This document shows positions 58,340 through 64,000 of a stretch of 64,000 nucleotides of DNA, piece by piece (position 1 is the first letter of the stretch; every line of letters starts with the position of its first letter). Both the position numbers and the translations under genes were made by a program. The DNA comes from Bacteroidales bacterium (lineage in GTDB: Bacteria; Bacteroidota; Bacteroidia; Bacteroidales; GCA-2748055): positions 1 to 64,000 of the forward strand of contig JACJXF010000005.1 of NCBI GenBank assembly GCA_020636775.1, read 5' to 3'. The notes under the pieces are model-generated. The model saw only the letters and a program-made list of their open reading frames with translations. It ran no database searches and was not told where the DNA came from.

Positions 58340-61300
58340 TTATTTAGCCTTATTCGGGATTCTGATTCCAATTATAAGAATATCATCAATCTGTTCAATT
58401 CCACCTCTCCATTCGTCCATATTATTCTCAAGGATAATTTTTTGTTTATCCAGGGGGAGTTGATGGATTATCAATAGCAGGTGTCTGAAACGGCGATATT
58501 TGTATTTCTTTCCTTCAGGTCCTCCAAACTGATCAGCATAGCCATCACTAAACATATAAATCATATCATTGGGTTTCAGAAGGAATTCGTGATTGGTAAA
58601 GATTTTATCCTCTATCTCACTTTCAACATCAGCTCCAACTGAAAACCGATCTCCTTTCAACTCAATCAGATTATTATCCCTGACGATATAAATAGGATTA
58701 AAGGCACCAGAGAATTCCAGTTTTTCCATGGCTTTATCCAGAACGCAAAACGATAAATCCATGCCGTCTTTAATTACGATATCCTCAACATTTCCAAAAA
58801 TATCCTCAAAATTCCTGTTCATGGAATTGAGAATGGCAGCCGGATTATAAAGCTTATCTGTTTTAATTATTTTCCGGAATAATTCCAGGCTTATGATAGA
58901 CATAAATGCACCCGGAACACCATGACCGGTGCAATCGGCAGCAGCTACAAATATCTTGTCACTTTGTTCTGAAATCCAGTAGAAATCACCACTAACGATA
59001 TCTTTGGGCTTATGGAATATAAAAGATTCGGGCAAAATACTTTTAAATTGCTTTGGAGTAGTAAGCATAGCCTTTTGGATCCTTTGTGCATAATTAATGC
59101 TGTCTTCGATATTTTTATTCCTAAGACTCAGCATATCCTTCTGACGAGATATTTCCTTAGCTGCAATATCCCTTTCAATCAGAACACGGTTTGATTTTCG
59201 TAGTGTCTTGGTCCTGACCTGAATAAATAAATAAATAAAGAAAACAGCCAGAAAGACATATACATATAGTGCGAATTTGGTTCTCCAAACAGGAGCTATA
59301 CAAACAATTTTTATACTGGCATTTTTTGAACACCATACTTCATCATTATTTGAGCCTCTCACCTTAAATTCATATTCTCCTGGTGATATATTGGAAAAAG
59401 TGAGGGAATTCTGCCTGCCGATAGGGATCCAAATCTCATTATTTCCTTTTACCTGCAATGAATATTCGAAAGTATTACTTTCCGGGAGCGTAAAGTCAAG
59501 AGCTGCAAAATTAACCCTGAACGATGTCTTATATTTTACATTAAACACCATATCCTCACCGCCCGAATAATATGTCTTTACCCCATTATCATCAATTATC
59601 TGAAAGGAATAAATTACAACATCAGGTTTATGGGGATTTAGTGGCAGATTTTCAGGGTAAAATGAATTAAATCCGGAGACACCACCAAAAAACATTTCAC
59701 CGTCATCTGATCTGTAAGCAACTGAATGATTGAATTCGTAGGATTGCAAACCTTCCGTGATATCAAAGTTTTTAAAATCCTTTTTTTCAATGTCAAATTT
59801 TGAGAGGCCTTTATTTGTGCTTATCCACAGACAGTGATTTTCGTCTTCGAGAATAGCGTTTATCAAATCATTCGACAATCCGTCCTTCTCCGCAAATAAG
59901 TCAAAGTTATCTTCAGGAGGGTTAAATTTATTCAGGCCGGATGCAGTTCCTATCCAGAGTGTGTTTTTCGAATCCACAAAAAGGGAATAAATCAGTCTTG
60001 AACTCAGGTCTTTCTGCCTGCCGGTTTCCTCATATCGGTAAAAGAAATCCCTGACCTTATCGTAGCAGTTTAAGCCGTTTTCTGTTCCGATCCAGATTTT
60101 GTTATCAGCTCCTTGTAGCAAAGAATAAACTGTGCCCATTTCAGCTGTGATGTTATTACGGTATATTTTATTATAACTGGTAATTATTTTAAAATTAAAC
60201 TGCATTCGCAGAACTCCCTTATCTGTACCAAACCACATATCCCCGTTATCATCCTCTACCATGCATATTATCCTTCGGTTATTTAAAATATTGGAAGCAA
60301 TCGACGGGTATTTTTTACTAAAGGGAATAAATTTACGGGTGGCAGCATCAAAAATATCCAGGCCATTAACGCCTCCAATCCATATGTTTCCGCTATTATC
60401 CCTGTAAAGTGTACGAATCATATCGGTACTTATTCGCAGGCCCGGATCCGGACTTAATCTGCTGTATCGAACCACTTTCCCTGTCTTACGGTTCAGCATA
60501 TTTAAGCCTTTATTCCACACACCTACCCAGATAATATCATCTGTTTCCTTGAATAAACAGGATATCATGTCGCCTGAAAGTGCAGGAAAAGACTTATAAC
60601 TTGAGTTGTACAGGCGGAATTTAGGTGGCTTTGAATCGATTTTGAATAAGCCCTGCAATCCGGAAAGCCATATTATTCCTGAGTTATCTATAAGCAGTGT
60701 GCTGAGTTGATTCAGAGGAAATATTGCTTTATTGATATAGAGATCTGAAATACTCTGGAAGCTGTTGTCTCTTTTATCAAATAATATCAGGCCCGTGTTT
60801 GAGCCGATCCAGAGAATCCCATGGGGATCTTCTATAATTGAATTAATGGATAAATCTTCATCATTTGACTTGTTGGAAATAATAAACCGGCGAAAATTCT
60901 TCCTAAGACGATCGAACTTATTCAATCCGTCTTGCGTCCCCACCCATAATTCACCATGTTTGTCCTCAAATACTGACAAAACCTCATTGTTCGAAAGGCT
61001 TTCTCTGTCATTTGGATCATTAAAATAGTGAATGAATTTGCCGGTTTCAGGGTCAAAGGAAAACAAGCCATCGTTACTTCCAAACCATAACTGTCCGGAT
61101 TTATCTTCAATAATAGGACAAAACTGTGACTGAATGCTGTTATTAAAAGCATTAAAATAATGGCGGAAATGTTGAATACTGTTGTCTTCAATATTAAGGC
61201 GATCCAGAAAATGTTCAGTGGTTATCCAGAGGTTCCCGTTTTTATCGGCATACACTGATAGAATCCGGTTATTACTAAGACTTGCTGAATCGTCGGGATT

Positions 61301-61669
61301 GCTTAAATACTGGCGAAATTTACCTGTCTGACGATCAAAGAAATTAAGTCCGTAATCTGTCCCAATCCAGAGATTACGATTCTGGTCCTCTGTAATACAT
61401 CTGATATTGTTCTGTGAAAGGGATGTTGAATCGTAGGGAATATGCTTGAAAACTTCAAAACCGTAACCATTAAAAAGATTAAGACCATCTTTGGTACCAA
61501 TCCAAAGGTAACCGTAGGAATCTGATAAGCTAATGTTTACACGGGTTTGCGACAATCCGTTTTCGATTGTAAACAATTCCGCCTCAGGGATTTTCAAAAG
61601 TTCTGAACTTCCCTGTGAATACACCCCAATTGATATTAGCAACAATATGGCAATAGCGGATATCCTCAT
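58340..61669 (-). CDS. Two-component-regulator propeller protein with SpoIIE-type phosphatase output
   Basis: 1109 residues. Signal peptide, then a large periplasmic propeller made of about 14 'xxLWIGTxxGLNxFD' repeats (residues about 30-670). A Y_Y_Y-type immunoglobulin-like domain follows (about 700-780), then one membrane helix (about 790-810), a coiled coil ('NSINYAQRIQKAML'), and a cytoplasmic PP2C/SpoIIE phosphatase domain with metal-site 'GDFYWI' and 'AAADCTGHGVPGAFMS', plus 'MFSDGYADQFGG'. Family knowledge: such proteins pair a polysaccharide-type or ligand-sensing propeller with serine-phosphatase control of a partner-switching pathway. No anti-sigma-factor antagonist is adjacent. 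Confidence 0.92.
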   Translation of the reverse strand: MRISAIAILLLISIGVYSQGSSELLKIPEAELFTIENGLSQTRVNISLSDSYGYLWIGTKDGLNLFNGYGFEVFKHIPYDSTSLSQNNIRCITEDQNRNLWIGTDYGLNFFDRQTGKFRQYLSNPDDSASLSNNRILSVYADKNGNLWITTEHFLDRLNIEDNSIQHFRHYFNAFNNSIQSQFCPIIEDKSGQLWFGSNDGLFSFDPETGKFIHYFNDPNDRESLSNNEVLSVFEDKHGELWVGTQDGLNKFDRLRKNFRRFIISNKSNDEDLSINSIIEDPHGILWIGSNTGLILFDKRDNSFQSISDLYINKAIFPLNQLSTLLIDNSGIIWLSGLQGLFKIDSKPPKFRLYNSSYKSFPALSGDMISCLFKETDDIIWVGVWNKGLNMLNRKTGKVVRYSRLSPDPGLRISTDMIRTLYRDNSGNIWIGGVNGLDIFDAATRKFIPFSKKYPSIASNILNNRRIICMVEDDNGDMWFGTDKGVLRMQFNFKIITSYNKIYRNNITAEMGTVYSLLQGADNKIWIGTENGLNCYDKVRDFFYRYEETGRQKDLSSRLIYSLFVDSKNTLWIGTASGLNKFNPPEDNFDLFAEKDGLSNDLINAILEDENHCLWISTNKGLSKFDIEKKDFKNFDITEGLQSYEFNHSVAYRSDDGEMFFGGVSGFNSFYPENLPLNPHKPDVVIYSFQIIDDNGVKTYYSGGEDMVFNVKYKTSFRVNFAALDFTLPESNTFEYSLQVKGNNEIWIPIGRQNSLTFSNISPGEYEFKVRGSNNDEVWCSKNASIKIVCIAPVWRTKFALYVYVFLAVFFIYLFIQVRTKTLRKSNRVLIERDIAAKEISRQKDMLSLRNKNIEDSINYAQRIQKAMLTTPKQFKSILPESFIFHKPKDIVSGDFYWISEQSDKIFVAAADCTGHGVPGAFMSIISLELFRKIIKTDKLYNPAAILNSMNRNFEDIFGNVEDIVIKDGMDLSFCVLDKAMEKLEFSGAFNPIYIVRDNNLIELKGDRFSVGADVESEIEDKIFTNHEFLLKPNDMIYMFSDGYADQFGGPEGKKYKYRRFRHLLLIIHQLPLDKQKIILENNMDEWRGGIEQIDDILIIGIRIPNKAK

Positions 61670-61716
61670 ATCGTGCTAATTTAGTATAAAGTCCCGATCT
61701 TATCAAGGGAAGAGGT

Positions 61717-63633
61717 TTATTGCGTATTAAAAGAATCAGGGTTTACCTCAGCTCCTGAATTTTTAATTAAAGCTTTGAATTTTCGTGAAGGAGACTCAAT
61801 AAAATCAACTTTCAGGGATTGCTTCCAGAATTTGTCGACCCGGTCAATGGTTGTATCATCCATTACGATAACATTTGGCCAGGGGCGTGTAAACCGGTCT
61901 TTGGAAAATCCTTTGGATGTAGCATCAACTATCATAACAGAATCATCAAAAAACCTGGCTATGGTAATATCTCTGATGGGATCAATATTATTCAGTGCAA
62001 CCCAGCAAGTATGATATGGATCCCTCGAATCCACATTTTTATCCAGAAAAAGGATAATTCTAGGGTATGTACCACTCTCCCTTATTGTCAGATTTGAAAT
62101 TTCTTCGATTAGCTCCTCTCTGGTTTCCTTATCGACATTTACTATCAGAATTCTGCTTCCAGGCAAAATTTCTTCGGTATAAAAACTGTCTGAGTTTATC
62201 TTTTTCCTACTTTTTTTTGGAGTGATTGAGGTAGGTTCGGATATCTTTTTATTTGGATACGAGAAATCCTCCTCTTCCAAAGGGATTGTAAGATCAATTC
62301 CGAGTTTACTGCCAAAACCCATCCTTTGTGCAGAGTGGTCAAGCACATCCAGGGGACCCCTGCTGAATACCAGACGTTTTTCAAAATCAAGAACAGAAAT
62401 TCTTCTGATAATTTCAGGGTAATCTGAAATAATATCCTTATTGTCGGTAATTACCATGAATTTATTGAACATCATCTGGCCGGCACCCCAAAGAGCGTTC
62501 ATGACCTTTTCAGCCTGGCCCGGGAAGGATTTCGAGATGGAGGCAATCGTTAAATTATGAGCAACTCCAAACTCAGGAATATTCATTTCGGTGAGTTCAG
62601 GAACAACGGTCTTTTTGATGGGCCACAGGAAAATTCGCTCGGTGGCTTTCGCTATCCATGCATCTTCCATGGGCGGAATACCTACCACTGTTGCCGGGTA
62701 GATCGCCTCTTTTCTCCTGGTAATACAGGTAATATGGAATACGGGGTAATTATCAGCCAGAGAATAAAATCCTGTATGATCCCCAAAAGGGCCTTCCACC
62801 CGAAAATCTTCTTCCGGATCAACATACCCTTCTATAATAAAATCAGCATCTGCAGGTACATCAATATCCTGGGTTATTGCCTTGCAAAGTCTGACTGCAG
62901 TTTTTCTTAGGAATCCGGCAAAAATATATTCATCAAGCTGATCCGGTAAGGGAGCGGTGGCAGAATAAGTCAGAGCAGGGTCACCTCCCAGTGCAACAGC
63001 CACAGGCATTCTTTTTCCTGCTTTTTTGTATTTTAAAAAGTGTGAGGCTCCCGTTTTATGTCTGTGCCAGTGCATACCAGTTGTTTGTCTGTCAAAAACC
63101 TGCATACGATACATTCCAACGTTTCTGACACCTGTTTCCGGATCGATTGTATGAACCAGAGGAAAGGTGATAAACCTGCCTCCATCGAAGGGCCATGTTT
63201 TTAAAACGGGAAGTGTGTTCAGGTCAGGAGAGTAATCAATAATTTCCTGGCAAGGAATGTTCCGGCTGACTTTTACAGGCATATACCCTGCATACTTTGA
63301 CAGTGAGGGTAAGATGCTCATTTTCTTTAAAAATGATTGCCTGGGCTCTGAAAGTAAGTCAAGGATGGAGGCGATTTCTGACGAAATCTCATCAAGCTGA
63401 GAGATTCCGAGGGCAAGACACATTCTTTTCTCCGAGCCCATTGAATTTATTAATACCGGGAATTCTGTTCCGGTATTTTCAAAAAGCAAGGCTTTTCCAC
63501 CGCCTGGAAATTTGGAAAACCTGTCGGCAATCTCTGAAATCTCAAGATCCGGATTTACAAATTCCTTAATTCGAATAAGTTCCCCGTTTCTTTCAAGGAC
63601 ATTTATGAAATCTGAAAGAGAGGAATAAGCCAT
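61717..63633 (-). CDS. ubiD: UbiD family decarboxylase
   Basis: 638 residues, longer than E. coli UbiD. Conserved strings: 'GVRNVGMYRMQVFD', 'MHWHRHKTGASHFLKYKKAGK', 'VALGGDPALTYSATAPLP' and the active-site region 'FRVEGPFGDHTGFYS' with catalytic Glu. A long C-terminal extension is rich in Lys and Ser. Family knowledge: UbiD enzymes use prenylated FMN to decarboxylate aromatic or alpha,beta-unsaturated acids; in menaquinone-using Bacteroidota the likely role is a quinone pathway, but the substrate is not fixed. It begins 5 bp after the citrate synthase stop, in one transcript. Confidence 0.88.
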   Translation of the reverse strand: MAYSSLSDFINVLERNGELIRIKEFVNPDLEISEIADRFSKFPGGGKALLFENTGTEFPVLINSMGSEKRMCLALGISQLDEISSEIASILDLLSEPRQSFLKKMSILPSLSKYAGYMPVKVSRNIPCQEIIDYSPDLNTLPVLKTWPFDGGRFITFPLVHTIDPETGVRNVGMYRMQVFDRQTTGMHWHRHKTGASHFLKYKKAGKRMPVAVALGGDPALTYSATAPLPDQLDEYIFAGFLRKTAVRLCKAITQDIDVPADADFIIEGYVDPEEDFRVEGPFGDHTGFYSLADNYPVFHITCITRRKEAIYPATVVGIPPMEDAWIAKATERIFLWPIKKTVVPELTEMNIPEFGVAHNLTIASISKSFPGQAEKVMNALWGAGQMMFNKFMVITDNKDIISDYPEIIRRISVLDFEKRLVFSRGPLDVLDHSAQRMGFGSKLGIDLTIPLEEEDFSYPNKKISEPTSITPKKSRKKINSDSFYTEEILPGSRILIVNVDKETREELIEEISNLTIRESGTYPRIILFLDKNVDSRDPYHTCWVALNNIDPIRDITIARFFDDSVMIVDATSKGFSKDRFTRPWPNVIVMDDTTIDRVDKFWKQSLKVDFIESPSRKFKALIKNSGAEVNPDSFNTQ

Positions 63634-63638
63634 ACGGA

Positions 63639-64000
63639 TCAGGCCTTGGATTTGGGATCCTGTGCCATTTTTTCAAGCATTTCGGTAGTCACTGATTTTG
63701 GGCGTTCCAGTGGATACCCCAAAGCTCTGTCCCATACAATGTTTGCACATACTCCAATGGCTCTGCCGATTCCAAAGAGTACAGTATAAAAATCGTACTC
63801 TTCAATTCCGTAATGCCAATGAATGATACCTGACTGAGCGTCAACATTGGGCCATGGGTTTTTGGCCTTTCCCTGTTCCCTTAAAATATCAGGAACAACT
63901 TTATACAGGAGGTCGGTATATTTGAAAAGAATATCATCTTTCATATTCTTCAGGCAGAACTCTCTCTGAAGGGTATATCTGGGATCGGTCTTTCTTAAAA
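63639..64000 (-). CDS. gltA: Citrate synthase (C-terminal part; start beyond window)
   Basis: About 120 C-terminal residues are visible, and the frame stays open to the right edge. Conserved strings: 'RKTDPRYTLQREFC', 'KVVPDILREQGKAKNPWPNVDAQSG' and 'YTVLFGIGRAIGV' with 'WDRALGYPLERPKSVT'. This is the C-terminal part of the large domain, including the Arg of 'LERPKS'. The version resembles the eukaryote-like form found in Bacteroidota. It condenses acetyl-CoA and oxaloacetate. Confidence 0.9.
   Translation of the reverse strand, partial: LRKTDPRYTLQREFCLKNMKDDILFKYTDLLYKVVPDILREQGKAKNPWPNVDAQSGIIHWHYGIEEYDFYTVLFGIGRAIGVCANIVWDRALGYPLERPKSVTTEMLEKMAQDPKSKA

Noticed and set aside
1..64000. tRNA, rRNA, riboswitch, insertion sequence or prophage genes
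   Set aside because: No cloverleaf-like segment, transposase, integrase or phage structural gene was seen in reading the gaps and frames by eye; a dedicated RNA search was not possible.

Overview
The window looks like a chromosomal segment of a gliding-type Bacteroidota bacterium, probably close to Bacteroidales/Marinilabiliales. The evidence is a giant adhesin with the gliding-motility-associated C-terminal (type B, type IX secretion) domain, a PorP/SprF partner, gldE-gldD beside mutY-ssb, a DsbD-like exporter/thioredoxin fusion, many signal peptides ending in 'xAQ', and TAnnTTTG-type -7 promoter boxes upstream of several genes. No tRNA, rRNA, CRISPR array, prophage, transposase or recognisable anti-phage cluster was seen. 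The assignment below order level is inference.

Layout. 2-11806: 3' part of a giant surface adhesin that enters from the left edge (3934 residues visible), built from 91-residue tandem units, SprB-type repeats, fourteen 85-residue Cys-paired repeats, six Ig-like repeats, five PKD-like modules and a type B sorting domain. It is followed by a terminator-like hairpin and its probable outer-membrane partner (PorP/SprF). 13.2-17.2 kb: an OmpH/Skp-like protein, a glycosyltransferase, a DivIC/FtsB-like division protein and P5C dehydrogenase. 17.4-24 kb: superoxide dismutase, a membrane dipeptidase co-transcribed with an OlsF-like two-domain acyltransferase (aminolipid synthesis), a LysE-type exporter and apolipoprotein N-acyltransferase. 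24.1-28.4 kb: an ECF sigma factor, probable anti-sigma factor, two beta-solenoid-like surface/periplasmic proteins and two small outer-membrane proteins. 28.5-29 kb: a ParE/RelE toxin-antitoxin pair. 29.2-33.6 kb: DsbD-like protein, RNase G, a 29-residue mS38-like basic protein and an HU protein. 33.7-38.7 kb: mutY, ssb, gldE, gldD, a phosphopantetheinyl transferase and GGGP synthase. 38.7-44.8 kb: an outer-membrane protein, then three secreted hydrolase-family proteins: a subtilase, an alkaline-phosphatase-fold protein whose active site appears destroyed, and an M14 carboxypeptidase with a type A sorting tail. 44.9-48.2 kb: a YchF-like ATPase with a divergent P-loop, and transketolase. 48.3-51.3 kb: a secreted VWA protein and a second ECF sigma/anti-sigma/periplasmic-protein set. 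51.4-56.4 kb: a small winged-helix protein, HutH, HisS and two secreted unknowns. 56.6-61.7 kb: a hybrid sensor kinase lacking its ATP-binding motifs, facing a propeller-SpoIIE phosphatase. 61.7-64 kb: UbiD-family decarboxylase behind citrate synthase, which runs off the right edge.

The recurring theme is the cell envelope: type IX secretion and gliding (adhesin, PorP/SprF, GldD, GldE, sorted peptidase), lipoprotein and lipid chemistry (Lnt, OlsF-like, GGGP synthase), and regulation of envelope genes by two ECF sigma operons. The most unusual observations are the degenerate alkaline phosphatase, the catalytically incomplete hybrid kinase next to a PP2C-type phosphatase, the YchF variant, and the repeat architecture of the adhesin.
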